In this document: piece after piece, positions 43,185 through 52,266 of the stretch
How positions within the stretch are numbered: position 1 is the stretch's first letter
How the letters are laid out: each line of letters starts with the position of its first letter
The notes under the pieces: generated by a model
Database searches by the model: none
What the model was told of the DNA's origin: nothing
Seen by the model: the letters and a program-made list of their open reading frames with translations, nothing else
DNA from: Bacteroides pyogenes_A
GTDB lineage: Bacteria > Bacteroidota > Bacteroidia > Bacteroidales > Bacteroidaceae
Direction: 5' to 3' (one strand)
Length of the DNA stretch: 64,000 bases
Assembly: GCF_048595595.1 (NCBI RefSeq)
Contig: NZ_CP184347.1
Program-made: the position numbers and the translations under genes

Positions 43185-44292
43185 ATGAGTAGAAAGGTCT
43201 TTCGAATTCAGGTTGATGAGAGAACTGAATATCAAGTCGCCCTACATCCTGATTCGGGCAATTCTTTTGCCGAGCAACTGGATAATCTGAAACTGGAATA
43301 TAAGCAATTGTTGTCTGATATGAAGCTGGGAAATGAAACGCTTGTTTTCGCGAAAGTGTTTGTGTCGGACTATCTTAATCAGCGCGATTGCATGAATGAG
43401 CACGTTTTGTTAAAAGAACATTTCAGCAATTGTGCGATTTCAGTGATCGAGCAGCCTCCGCTTGATGGGAACAAAGTAAACATTCTTCTATGGTTGGTAC
43501 AGGGAGTCGACTTGCATAAGAAAAGATGCGGCGACCTTTTCACCATCCAAGCAGGATCCTTTACGCATGTGTTCCATACAATCTGCTGTGAGTCTTCCGG
43601 CGAAGCACTTGAAGAAGCTACGAAGAAAGCTTTTGAGACTCATCAGTCTCTTATTGGACAGAGCGGAATGGATATCTTCAATCGTTGTGTGCGGACATGG
43701 TTGTATGTGAGAGACATCGACAATAACTACATGCCGGTGGTGAGAGGGCGAAACCGTTTTTTGACGGGAACGGCTTGCGGAAAGATACGCACTTTATCGC
43801 TTCCACAGGGATTGAAGGAGCAGGTGCCACTTCCGCCTGCGGATTATGTATGGAACTATACAGTGTGTGCGAGGAAACGAAAATCTGAATTTGAAATATC
43901 TTAAGGCTTTAGACTACCTGAATCCCACACATGAATACGGTGTTTCTTTCGAGCGGGGGGGGTATGTATCACTTATCCCGACATGAAGCACATCTTTCAT
44001 ATCCGGAACCGCCAGTATCGATAAGCACGGGAAGTATATATACCGCGGAGATGTCGGTCGGCAACTGGATAGAGTATTCCTGAATATCCGCCACTTACTG
44101 CTTGACGCAGGCGCTTCTCTGAGCGATATTGCATGTTTGATTATTTATTTGCGTGATGTTTCTGATTACTTCACAGTGAGCCGGTATATGGAAACTCATT
44201 ACGGAGAAACTCCTTATGTCATTGTCCGCGGTAAAGTGTGTAGGTCTGAGTGGCTTGTCGAGATAGAGTGCATGGCGTTACAAAGGCAGTAA
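43185..44292 (+). pseudogene. Broken Rid/YjgF-family gene (frameshifts)
   Basis: About 370 codons when restored. The first 239 read in frame 43185-43904 and end early in a stop at 43902-43904. From about 43888 the continuation in the next frame reads NLKYLKALDYLNPTHEYGVSFER, then after a TGA and small indels near 43970 and 43998 it resumes as SFISGTASIDKHGKYIYRG and ends RSEWLVEIECMALQRQ at 44292. That end is an unmistakable Rid domain (CRSEWLVEIECMA). At least three lesions are needed: one between 43860 and 43888, a 2-base change near 43970 and a 1-base change near 43998. A run of eight G (43955-43962) is beside them but alone does not explain the breaks. The first half may still be translated. 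Confidence 0.85.
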
Positions 44293-44293
44293 C

Positions 44294-44402
44294 CATATAT
44301 ATATATTATAGATGTCTCGCTGTACATATATACTCACCGTGCTATACATATATACTCACCGTGCTGTACATATATGCCCACCACGGTGGAAATATATAGT
44401 CA
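44294..44402. repeat. Array 3 of the TATATA-centred repeat
   Basis: ACATATATACTCACCGTGCT-like units with cores at 44325, 44347 and 44369 (22-base period), plus a flanking CCATATATATATATTATAG (44293) and AAATATATAG (44390). The ACTCACCGTG and CCCACCACGGTGG arms match the arms of the other arrays. It directly follows the pseudogene stop and precedes the convergent porin. Confidence 0.9.
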
Positions 44403-44615
44403 ATACGGCAGGCAGATATCATAAGCGACGGATGAATTTTTATTTCCTCCCGATACGAGCAAAAATTTTACCGGTCGGTAAAAAGTATTCTTTAAAAAGC
44501 TGTCAGACATTCGGGAGAAGTCGTTGCAGACACCCGTCTTTTGAAAAAGTAAAGCCTGCCTATCCTTTAAAAACTCTACGGGCAAATGAAAAAGAGGAGA
44601 AAGCGGCTACTCTCA
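44403..44615. other. Spacer between the array and the porin
   Basis: Nothing recognisable; short A-rich stretches only. Confidence 0.4.
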
Positions 44616-45854
44616 TTAGAAGAGATATTGCACCCTGCATTGGAAGACATCTACTTTTTGCTTCTCTTTCTGATACCTGTTCACCGTAATATGGTGATAA
44701 CCGGCGCGAAACGTCACGTTCTTATTCCAGAACAGAGAAAGCCCCACCGTAATGTCCTGCATCTTACCCGCTTTTTCAAATCCGTCGATATACGAACCTG
44801 CCAAGGCATCGTTGTCTCTCAGATCGAGATAGCCGTATCCGAGAGCAAGCTCCAGATTCTTCCGGTCGGGGTTGTCCACTCCCGAACCTGTGTAATTGTA
44901 TTTATAATCCGCAGGATTCACCATGATGCCGCGCGCCGATACATAGAATCCCCCTGTGTTATACTCTTTTCTTTCATCACGCGAAATGTGTGACCAATAG
45001 TACTGACTGCTCAACTGGAAGTTATGGTAGATGGCCTGCAACTCCGCCGTAAACTTGTTCTCCCAACGGGCATCGGTGACGTCTATCTCTACCGCCTTCC
45101 GCTTATCTACCGAAGTCAGAAAACCTTTTCCATAAAGCACACGGGCATGCTCTCCGTTGTTCGATTCGGCTTTCACGTGCATCGCCGAGAAACCGACATG
45201 CAATCCGTATCGCTCTTTCATAACGGGGCGCCACACAAACCGTCCGGCGGCAGTATATCCCTGAGGCCCCGACTTGTCCGTACTCTTACTGAGCGCGGAG
45301 TTATCGGCAAAAAGACCGTACTGAAACCAGAGAGGATTGTTATAAATCGTGTGCATGACACCGATACGGCGTCCCGGCTGATAGATGTTCGCTTCCGGTT
45401 CGTCCATGTATTCTTTCTTTGCCGAACTGTAAGCCGACGACAGGCCGAAAGGCACGGTATAATGTCCCGCACGCACAAAGTTGTTCTTCTCGAAACTATA
45501 TTGCAGATAAGTATCTTTCAAAGATACCGCATTGTTCGAAAGGCTGACATCACCCCGCATCGACCACTTCCCGTAAGAAGCCTTGAATCCGATACGCATG
45601 TCGCGCACGCAAACGCCTTCGTTCATTTTCCCTATTTGCTGCTCGGAAGCATTATTTTGGGCATACGTAGCTGCATCGAACAGAGCACGTCCGGTTAATT
45701 TCACCGAAAACTTATCTTGCATGGACTCCACAACACCCGTTGAAGTCTCTTTCCCTGCGTCCGGTTTCATGGAGAAGTTCCTTTGTACACCTTCTTGTGC
45801 GCTTGCCTGTATCGTCCACAAAGCAGCAATACCCCAAACTATAATTTTTTTCAT
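44616..45854 (-). CDS. OprP/OprO-type outer-membrane porin
   Basis: 412-residue beta-barrel of the phosphate-selective porin family. Signal peptide MKKIIVWGIAALWTIQASA, then alternating strands such as DMRIGFKASYGKWSMRGDVSLS, TYLQYSFEKNNFVRAGHYTVPFG (pattern of the family, given in part as NFVRAGHYTVPFG), GRRIGVMHTIYNNPLWFQYGLF (given in part as GRRIGVMHTI) and a C-terminal Phe (QCRVQYLF). The partner gene upstream on the same strand encodes a histidine acid phosphatase, suggesting release and uptake of phosphate from organic phosphates. Selectivity cannot be read from sequence. Confidence 0.87.
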   Translation of the reverse strand: MKKIIVWGIAALWTIQASAQEGVQRNFSMKPDAGKETSTGVVESMQDKFSVKLTGRALFDAATYAQNNASEQQIGKMNEGVCVRDMRIGFKASYGKWSMRGDVSLSNNAVSLKDTYLQYSFEKNNFVRAGHYTVPFGLSSAYSSAKKEYMDEPEANIYQPGRRIGVMHTIYNNPLWFQYGLFADNSALSKSTDKSGPQGYTAAGRFVWRPVMKERYGLHVGFSAMHVKAESNNGEHARVLYGKGFLTSVDKRKAVEIDVTDARWENKFTAELQAIYHNFQLSSQYYWSHISRDERKEYNTGGFYVSARGIMVNPADYKYNYTGSGVDNPDRKNLELALGYGYLDLRDNDALAGSYIDGFEKAGKMQDITVGLSLFWNKNVTFRAGYHHITVNRYQKEKQKVDVFQCRVQYLF

Positions 45855-46050
45855 ATTCTTCTATTTATATATTGTTTTATCAATCTTTGTCTCGTAGCAG
45901 CAATGTTTCAGCGAACCGGCTATTGCCCGTCACCGGCGTCTTCGTAATACGGAGAAAGCCGATAAATGATTCGAAGCATATTCACGACTGTTCGTCCTCG
46001 ATGCTTTCGTAGGGGCTACAGCCTCAGGCGCGATAACTTCGCGCACCTCA

Positions 46051-47394
46051 CTACTGCTCGTCCTCGATACTCTCGTAGGCGCGGATGGCTTCCATGAACC
46101 GTCCGTTCACGGCATCCAGCGTATAAAGTCCGTCGGCATTTGTGGAAAGCCCTTTCAGCGATACCTGAAAAATCATCGGCGGATTATCCGGGGTGAGCAA
46201 TTCGATGTTTCTCAACTGCGCTGTCGACTGGTAAACAAGGTTGATGGCCACATACAGCTTCCCTTCTCTGTCTGCCCATTTTTCTATCACCATCTTACTG
46301 CCGATAGGCGTTTTCTTCTCGATAGAGTAGGGGAGTTCGTAATCTTCCACTCCCAAAGCCGCCGCAACCGATGCCAGATTGGAGTCGTGCCCGCAGAGGA
46401 AAGTAAATTTACGGTTGTCGGCATTCAGCTCGTCGTACATATAAACCAACAAAGGATGGGCTACGTTGACTGCTACAATCGGCGCCGAAAACAGCACATC
46501 ACCATAAACGTCCTTAATCTTGGCTATCTTTTTCCAGTCTGCAATTGTCAAATCGTGTCCGAAAGCCGCTTTCTTCTCATCCGGTTCCTCGTAGTACTGA
46601 AGGATGAAAGCATCGGACGCCGTGTTCGCCACTTTCAGCGAGCCTTTCATCTTAGGCTCGTCGCCTTTCTTCAGAATAATGCGGGTATTATAGTCGTCGA
46701 ACGCACAAATCTGTCCCGATTTACATGCCGGAGAATCTTTCAGGTCGAGCACCCTCGCCGTTATGTCGTACGACTCTTTCAGCCCTTCGTTGATACCGAC
46801 AATCCCTCTTGACCCACCGAAAGCGGCAATTTGTTTCAAAGCCTCCTCCTCAAAACGAGGACCGGCTTTCGTCAACCGCGGAAAGAACACCGGATCCATC
46901 TTACTCGGTGTAAAGCGATGGTTCACCCTCACATTGGCAACCGGCAGAAACGCCGCCGTAAAATAATGCGCCGTAGCGATGCATCGCTGCATGCTATTGG
47001 CGTATATGTTCACCTCATCTTGCGTGGGAACGACATTCTCCGGAAAGAGCCCCGCACCGACCAGCCACTTGCGGAAGAAAAGTCCGTTCATGGTCTCCAA
47101 CGCACCTCCCCGGCAAGTAAGTTCACTGGCTGCCGCACTCCAATCGTGCCAAGGATGCGATGTGATCTCCTCCAGCACGCTGCCTTTGGTAGAAAGCGGA
47201 GCACGAATATTGTGCCGGCTCAATACCACAACCTCTTTCAGTTGATAGCGGTTTTTGAAGTCATCGGTGCGCTTCGTCTGCGCAGACAATAACGAAGGAT
47301 ACAGCGCAAGTATTGCGACTACCCAAAGAATTTTAAAGAAACGTTTGCCATCCGAATCCGGCAAACCAAGTCTGGAAAAACAATTTGTATCCAT
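46051..47394 (-). CDS. Exported histidine acid phosphatase
   Basis: Phosphomonoesterase of 447 residues (branch 2 histidine phosphatase; phytase or glucose-1-phosphatase group). A leader of about 20 residues precedes the signal helix (FFKILWVVAILALYPSLLSAQ). The active-site motif is SRHNIRAPL, with His61 the phospho-acceptor and Arg60 and Arg64 around it. The proton donor is the Asp in CGHDSNLASV, so it is of the HD type, unlike the HAE type of the MINPP branch. It precedes the OprP-type porin by 196 bases on the same strand. Phytate or sugar phosphates are likely substrates. Confidence 0.9.
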   Translation of the reverse strand: MDTNCFSRLGLPDSDGKRFFKILWVVAILALYPSLLSAQTKRTDDFKNRYQLKEVVVLSRHNIRAPLSTKGSVLEEITSHPWHDWSAAASELTCRGGALETMNGLFFRKWLVGAGLFPENVVPTQDEVNIYANSMQRCIATAHYFTAAFLPVANVRVNHRFTPSKMDPVFFPRLTKAGPRFEEEALKQIAAFGGSRGIVGINEGLKESYDITARVLDLKDSPACKSGQICAFDDYNTRIILKKGDEPKMKGSLKVANTASDAFILQYYEEPDEKKAAFGHDLTIADWKKIAKIKDVYGDVLFSAPIVAVNVAHPLLVYMYDELNADNRKFTFLCGHDSNLASVAAALGVEDYELPYSIEKKTPIGSKMVIEKWADREGKLYVAINLVYQSTAQLRNIELLTPDNPPMIFQVSLKGLSTNADGLYTLDAVNGRFMEAIRAYESIEDEQ

Positions 47395-48126
47395 AATAGA
47401 AAAGTTTTAGAGAGTTCTTAACTGAATTTACGGCAAAAAGAGAAAGAACTCAAATCCCTGCATTGTCGCACGTCTATTCCTATTTTAAGTAACAAATAAA
47501 AACAAAAAAAGATTGTCCACAGCAATGCCGACGAATTGCCGGGAAGATTGTTCCTGATTTTAAAGATTTACCGATAATCCGGATAAAGGGCAGGGGAATA
47601 TACAAGCATTCCTTCTCATTAGTGTCCATCGAAAATCGCCAATCGATCTTTCAAACAACTGAATTTCTGTTCATTATAATATATTCCGAACCGAAATAAG
47701 TTGAATCTTCATCTTTAAGCAATACTACTTTTTGTCTTAATTTCCTCAAGCTGCCGGACGAGAATCTGCTGCATGAACTTTGAACAATACAAAGCCCGCC
47801 GTATTTGATTTCAAAGGCGGCATCTTATCCATTCTCGCTATGAGCGTGAAGCATACAAAGTCTGCCGTATTTGATTCCAATGCCCGCCCCCTTGAATCTG
47901 CCGCATGAACTTTGAGCAATACAGTTTTTTATCTCAATTACTGAAACCCTGCGGCAACGTAACATTTGCGATACCCAAAATATTCGCAGTCTTGATGGGT
48001 CTGATTTATTTGATGATTTAATTGTTAACCCGTCCTCTAATTTTCAGCGGCACCAGTGGCTACTTGTCTTCCTTCACCCTCAGCCTGACTAATGTCGAGC
48101 GTGTGAAGCATGGAAGAGTATGCAGT
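47395..48126. other. 732-base gap with ~66-bp repeats
   Basis: No gene supported. The first part (47395-47700) is AT-rich. Three related blocks of ~66 bases follow (47763, 47829 and 47895); see the repeat entry. A plus-strand frame at 48022-48849 runs against mutS and is a shadow. Confidence 0.55.
47763..47922. repeat. Three imperfect ~66-bp tandem units
   Basis: A block AATCTGCTGCATGAACTT... at 47763-47790 returns at 47895-47922 with two changes; a weaker copy lies halfway at 47829. Another pair, ATACAAAGYCYGCCGTATTTG (47787 and 47853), has the same 66-base spacing, showing that the whole unit was duplicated. Confidence 0.8.
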
Positions 48127-50769
48127 CTATCTCCCGCTGACTATCTTCTTGATATCGTTCAGCTTGTTCAAAGCCCCGATGGGAGTAAGGTTGTTTACGT
48201 CGAGATTCAGTATCTCGTCGCGTATCTGGCAAAGAATGGGATCTTCCAGTTGGAAGAAACTAAGCTGCATGCCCCCGCGATTCTCGCTTACTTCCGCCAA
48301 CGGTTTACCCGAAATGCCTTGTTGGCGACTGTCCGACTCAAGTTGCTTCAATATTTCGTCGGCACGCTTCACGATGCTTTTCGGCATACCCGCCATCTTT
48401 GCCACATGGATACCGAAAGAGTGCTCGCTTCCGCCCCGTTCGAGCTTGCGAAGGAAAATCACCCTATTATCCACTTCTTTCACCGACACATTGTAGTTCT
48501 TAATCCGCTTGAACGACTTTTCCATTTCGTTCAGCTCGTGGTAGTGCGTGGCAAACAACGTACGCGCTTTGGCTTTGGGATGCTCGTGAATATATTCCAC
48601 AATAGCCCACGCTATGGAGATTCCGTCGTAAGTGGAGGTTCCGCGTCCAAGCTCGTCGAACAGCACCAAGCTGCGTGTGGAAATATTGTTCAGTATATCC
48701 GCCGCTTCGTTCATCTCCACCATAAATGTAGATTCTCCCACCGAAATGTTATCGCTCGCACCCACACGGGTAAATATCTTATCCACCAATCCGATACGCG
48801 CGCGCTCTGCCGGAACGAACGAGCCTATCTGAGCAAGCAGCGTGATTAAGGCGGTTTGTCGCAGAAGCGCCGACTTACCTGCCATGTTCGGCCCGGTAAT
48901 GATAATGATCTGTTGCGTACTGCTATCGAGCATCACATCATTGGCTATATACTTTTCTCCTATCGGCAACTGCTTTTCAATCACCGGATGGCGTCCCTGA
49001 CGAATATCGAGCACGTCGCTGTCTTCAATCGCCGGACGAATGTAACGGTTCTCACGCGCCACATTGGCGAACGAAAGCAAGCAGTCGATACGCGCTATCT
49101 GATTGGCATTAATCTGTATCTGCGGAATAAATTCCGCCAATGCCTGTACCAGATCGGCATACAACCGTGTTTCCAACGCCATGATTTTGTCTTCCGCCCC
49201 GAGAATCTTTTCTTCATACTCCTTTAGCTCCTGCGTAATGTAGCGTTCGGCATTCACCAACGTCTGCTTGCGTATCCATTCCTGCGGAACCTTATCCTTA
49301 TGCCCGTTGCGCACTTCGATGTAATAACCGAACACATTGTTGTAAGCCACTTTCAGGCTCGGTATTCCTGTCTGTTCGCTTTCTCTCTGTTGAATCTGAA
49401 GCAAGTAATCCTTTCCCGAATACGAAATCCGGCGCAGTTCGTCGAGCTCGGCATTCACGCCGTCCTTTATCACTCCGCCTTTATTGATCAACAGGGGAGG
49501 GTCGTTCTGAACCTCCTTGTCTATCCGGTCGCGAATGGAAACGCAAAGATTCAGTTGCTCGCCGATGCGGTTCAGGCTCGCATTGTCGGCTTCGAGACAA
49601 GCCTGCTTGATAGGTTGGATGGCCTGCAAAGCCACTTTCAACTGCACGACTTCACGAGGAGAAACCCTGCCTACGGCAACCTTCGAAACGATGCGCTCCA
49701 AATCGCCGATGAGATGCAACTGCTCTTCAATAAGCTCCTTGAAGCCGGGCTGCCTGAAGAAGTATTCCACCACATTCAGGCGGTCGTTGATGGGACGCTC
49801 GTCTTTCAGCGGAAACACCATCCAACGCTTGAGCAGGCGGGCTCCCATCGGACTGATTGTACGGTCGACCACATCTATCAGGCTGCTTCCCCCGTCGTTC
49901 ATGCTGCCTATGAGTTCGAGGCTGCGGACGGTAAACTTATCCAACCGAACGTACTTTTCCTCTTCGATGCGTGCCAGCGAAGTGATGTGCCCTATTTGCG
50001 TATGTTGCGTCATGGTGAGGTATTGCAGAATAGCACCCGATGCGATAATACCGTTTTTGAGATGCTCCACGCCAAACCCTTTCAGATTCTTGGTTTCGAA
50101 ATGCTTCAGCAGTTTCTCACGTGCCGAACTGTCGGTAAACACCCAGTCGTCGAGTTCAAAAGTAAAGAATTTGCTGCCGAAGTTTCCCTCGAACATCCCT
50201 CTTCTTCCGCGTTCGAAAAGCACCTCTTTGGGAGCGAAGTTATTAAGCAGCTTGTCTACATAATCAAACGGTCCCTCAGCCGTGAGAAACTCGCCGGTAG
50301 ATATATCGAGAAAAGCTACTCCGCAACTCCCTTTACCGAAGTGAACCGCAGCCAGAAAGTTGTTCTCTTTGTAATTCAGCACATTGTCGTTGATAGAAAC
50401 CCCTGGCGTAACCAGCTCCGTGATGCCCCGCTTCACGAGCTTCTTGGTAAGTTTAGGGTCTTCCAACTGGTCGCAAATGGCAACGCGCTTGCCTGCGCGT
50501 ATCAGTTTGGGCAGATAAGTATCGAGCGCATGATGAGGAAACCCCGCCATCTCAATGGTTTTCTCTTTTCCATTGGCGCGCTTGGTGAGCGTGATTCCCA
50601 GTATTTCGGATGAAATGATGGCATCTGTAGAATAAGTTTCGTAAAAGTCGCCGCAACGAAACAGCATCACCGCATCCGGATGTTTGGCTTTCAAATCCAG
50701 AAACTGCTTCATCATGGGCGTGAGGACAATATCTTTATCGTTCATTGTGATTTCTTTCTCTTTTCTCAT
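48127..50769 (-). CDS. mutS: DNA mismatch repair protein MutS
   Basis: Mismatch recognition ATPase of 880 residues (MutS1). The mismatch-reading motif is MLFRCGDFYETYSTDA with the family GxFYE. The ATPase has Walker A ITGPNMAGKSALLRQ, and LFDELGRGTSTYDGISIAWA (given in part: DELGRGTSTYDG) and THYHELNEME. The C-terminus keeps a short dimerisation tail (NLTPIGALNKLNDIKKI). Two starts are possible, at 50769 or at the ATG eight codons in (50745, MNDKDIVLTPMM); the second better fits other Bacteroides. TATCTTTG on the minus strand at 50797-50804 is the likely -7 box, divergent from the small transcript unit. Confidence 0.97.
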   Translation of the reverse strand: MRKEKEITMNDKDIVLTPMMKQFLDLKAKHPDAVMLFRCGDFYETYSTDAIISSEILGITLTKRANGKEKTIEMAGFPHHALDTYLPKLIRAGKRVAICDQLEDPKLTKKLVKRGITELVTPGVSINDNVLNYKENNFLAAVHFGKGSCGVAFLDISTGEFLTAEGPFDYVDKLLNNFAPKEVLFERGRRGMFEGNFGSKFFTFELDDWVFTDSSAREKLLKHFETKNLKGFGVEHLKNGIIASGAILQYLTMTQHTQIGHITSLARIEEEKYVRLDKFTVRSLELIGSMNDGGSSLIDVVDRTISPMGARLLKRWMVFPLKDERPINDRLNVVEYFFRQPGFKELIEEQLHLIGDLERIVSKVAVGRVSPREVVQLKVALQAIQPIKQACLEADNASLNRIGEQLNLCVSIRDRIDKEVQNDPPLLINKGGVIKDGVNAELDELRRISYSGKDYLLQIQQRESEQTGIPSLKVAYNNVFGYYIEVRNGHKDKVPQEWIRKQTLVNAERYITQELKEYEEKILGAEDKIMALETRLYADLVQALAEFIPQIQINANQIARIDCLLSFANVARENRYIRPAIEDSDVLDIRQGRHPVIEKQLPIGEKYIANDVMLDSSTQQIIIITGPNMAGKSALLRQTALITLLAQIGSFVPAERARIGLVDKIFTRVGASDNISVGESTFMVEMNEAADILNNISTRSLVLFDELGRGTSTYDGISIAWAIVEYIHEHPKAKARTLFATHYHELNEMEKSFKRIKNYNVSVKEVDNRVIFLRKLERGGSEHSFGIHVAKMAGMPKSIVKRADEILKQLESDSRQQGISGKPLAEVSENRGGMQLSFFQLEDPILCQIRDEILNLDVNNLTPIGALNKLNDIKKIVSGR

Positions 50770-50796
50770 TGTAGCATACCGATCTTTTTAAGAAGA

Positions 50797-50804
50797 CAAA
50801 GATA
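50797..50804 (-). promoter_or_regulatory. Candidate -7 box for mutS
   Basis: TATCTTTG on the minus strand, about 28 bases before the upstream ATG. GTTG lies roughly at the -33 position (50824-50827 complement), a partial match. Confidence 0.6.
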
Positions 50805-50951
50805 CGGTTTTCTGACAGAGATTCAACCGGATGCGGCTTCCTATTTTTCCAAATAAGTGTTACAAAGCTTCAAAGAAAAGCGGTCTTTTTCTTAACAAAG
50901 CAGTCAGAAATACTAAAACATGTTATTAAACACGTTTTTTCGATTGGATAA

Positions 50952-50982
50952 TTTGCAGTTTTCGCAAAAGTGCCTACCTTTG
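50952..50982 (+). promoter_or_regulatory. Consensus promoter of a small transcript
   Basis: TTTG (50952-50955), 19-base spacer, TACCTTTG (50975-50982): an exact match to the Bacteroides promoter. As at 43001, the -33 box is part of a TTTGC-N7-GCAAA dyad (50952-50968). Confidence 0.85.
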
Positions 50983-50988
50983 CAATGT

Positions 50989-51050
50989 GTTTTTCATAGT
51001 ATTAGATTTAAGGTTAACAAAGGTTGGAGTACAGCGGTACTCCTTTTTTT
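50989..51050 (+). ncRNA. Probable small RNA of about 60 nt
   Basis: No coding sequence fits between the consensus promoter ending at 50982 and the intrinsic terminator at 51026-51050. The predicted RNA begins about 50988-50990, has an unpaired AU-rich 5' part of about 35 bases, and ends in the hairpin GGAGTAC-AGCG-GTACTCC plus seven U. It runs opposite to the flanking genes (mutS divergent, exporter convergent). I do not recognise a known family; identity and targets are open. Confidence 0.65.
51026..51050 (+). terminator. Intrinsic terminator of the small RNA
   Basis: GGAGTAC (51026-51032), AGCG loop, GTACTCC (51037-51043), then TTTTTTT (51044-51050). Stem is perfect and the T-run is only on the plus strand. 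Confidence 0.92.
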
Positions 51051-51071
51051 ATGTCCGTACGTTTCTTTACG

Positions 51072-51947
51072 CTATTTCTTTTCCGCCCAATATACTCCCA
51101 ATATGATACATGCCGCTCCCAGCAGAGCCACCGGAGTTATCCGTTCATTGAGAATCAGCGCGGCGGCCGCCATCGTTACCACCGGATTCAGATAAATATA
51201 ATTGGAAGCGCGCATCATGCCCAGTTGCTTGATGACGATATTCCATACCACATAGCAGATAAGTGAAGCCAGCACACCGAGGAAAAGCAGGTTCATCCAC
51301 ACTTCGGGCAAGAACAACACATTCGGAGCGAGCGTGAGAGGATGGAGCAGAAAAGCCGGCAGAATAGTGACCAATCCATAGAAGAATATCTTACGGGTGA
51401 GAAATACGGTAGAATAGCGTCCCGTCACTTTCTTTATAATCAGACTGTAGAATGCCCACAGCAGAGCGGCAAAGAAAGTAAGCAAATCGCCCAACGGAGA
51501 TATTTTCAGTATCACGCTTCCGTTGAACACCACCAGACCTACCCCCGCTAATGCGATGAGCGAACCGCAGACAAGTCCTTTGGTCACCCTCTCGCTCCGG
51601 TAGAAAAGCATCGAGAGCCCGGTAGTAAGCAACGGAGCGGTACAGATAATGAAAGAGACATTGGATGCCTGTGTAATCTCCAGCGCCACATTTTGCAGAA
51701 AAAAGAAAAGCGAACCGCCGGAAATGCCTCCCGCCGCCAGCCAGAGTTCGTCCCTGACTGTGTTGGCAAACAAGCGCGGGGGCGAAATAACCCAGATGCC
51801 GATGTAAGCAATCAGGAAACGGAAAAAGAAAATATCCTGAGGAGTCAGTCCGTGCCGGATCAACACTTTGGTAGAAATAAAAGTCATTCCCCACACGCTT
51901 ACGGTGAGAATGGCTATCAGATGATAATATCCGTGCTTCAGTTGCAT
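51072..51947 (-). CDS. DMT-family transporter (EamA)
   Basis: Inner-membrane transporter of 291 residues with ten helices in two EamA halves (YYHLIAILTVSVWGMTFISTKVLIRHG; VSVLFLPEVWMN... LGVLASLICYVVWNIVIKQLG, given in part). Start at MQLKHGYYHL; 76 further codons upstream are open but non-conserved. Family members export amino acids, purines or other metabolites; the substrate is not predictable. A minus-strand TATCTTTG (51975-51982) is a likely -7 box. The 319-base gap to the ECF sigma gene (51948-52266) shows nothing else. Confidence 0.9.
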   Translation of the reverse strand: MQLKHGYYHLIAILTVSVWGMTFISTKVLIRHGLTPQDIFFFRFLIAYIGIWVISPPRLFANTVRDELWLAAGGISGGSLFFFLQNVALEITQASNVSFIICTAPLLTTGLSMLFYRSERVTKGLVCGSLIALAGVGLVVFNGSVILKISPLGDLLTFFAALLWAFYSLIIKKVTGRYSTVFLTRKIFFYGLVTILPAFLLHPLTLAPNVLFLPEVWMNLLFLGVLASLICYVVWNIVIKQLGMMRASNYIYLNPVVTMAAAALILNERITPVALLGAACIILGVYWAEKK

Positions 51948-51974
51948 ATATTGCCTTCCATTTGAATAACACCG

Positions 51975-51982
51975 CAAAGATA
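51975..51982 (-). promoter_or_regulatory. Candidate -7 box for the DMT gene
   Basis: TATCTTTG on the minus strand, 28 bases before the start. No TTTG at the expected -33 distance. Confidence 0.55.
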
Positions 51983-52266
51983 AATCTAAACATGAATATA
52001 CGGATGATATTACAATAAAATTACTTCTAAAATGAGGAACACACACGACAAGCACTTCACACGACGAGAGCGAGCATAAAAAGCAGAAACGAATGCAGCA
52101 GTATCCCGGAAAACAGGAAAACAAAGAACCTGATTCGCTCTGAAGGCTCAACAAAGCGAAAAGGAACAAACGCAAAAGAAAAAAGAAACATTAGGAAAAA
52201 TAAAATAAAGTCTGTTCCTTTGCAGCCAAAACTTCCTTTTTCTATCGTATTACAGAAACAAAAACT

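Noticed and set aside
43955..43962. G8 run as a phase-variation switch of the Rid-like gene
   Set aside because: The other lesions at about 43870, 43970 and 43998 would still break the gene whatever the G-run length.
49300..50613. 437-codon open frame opposite mutS
   Set aside because: Antisense to an unambiguous conserved gene, no family character.
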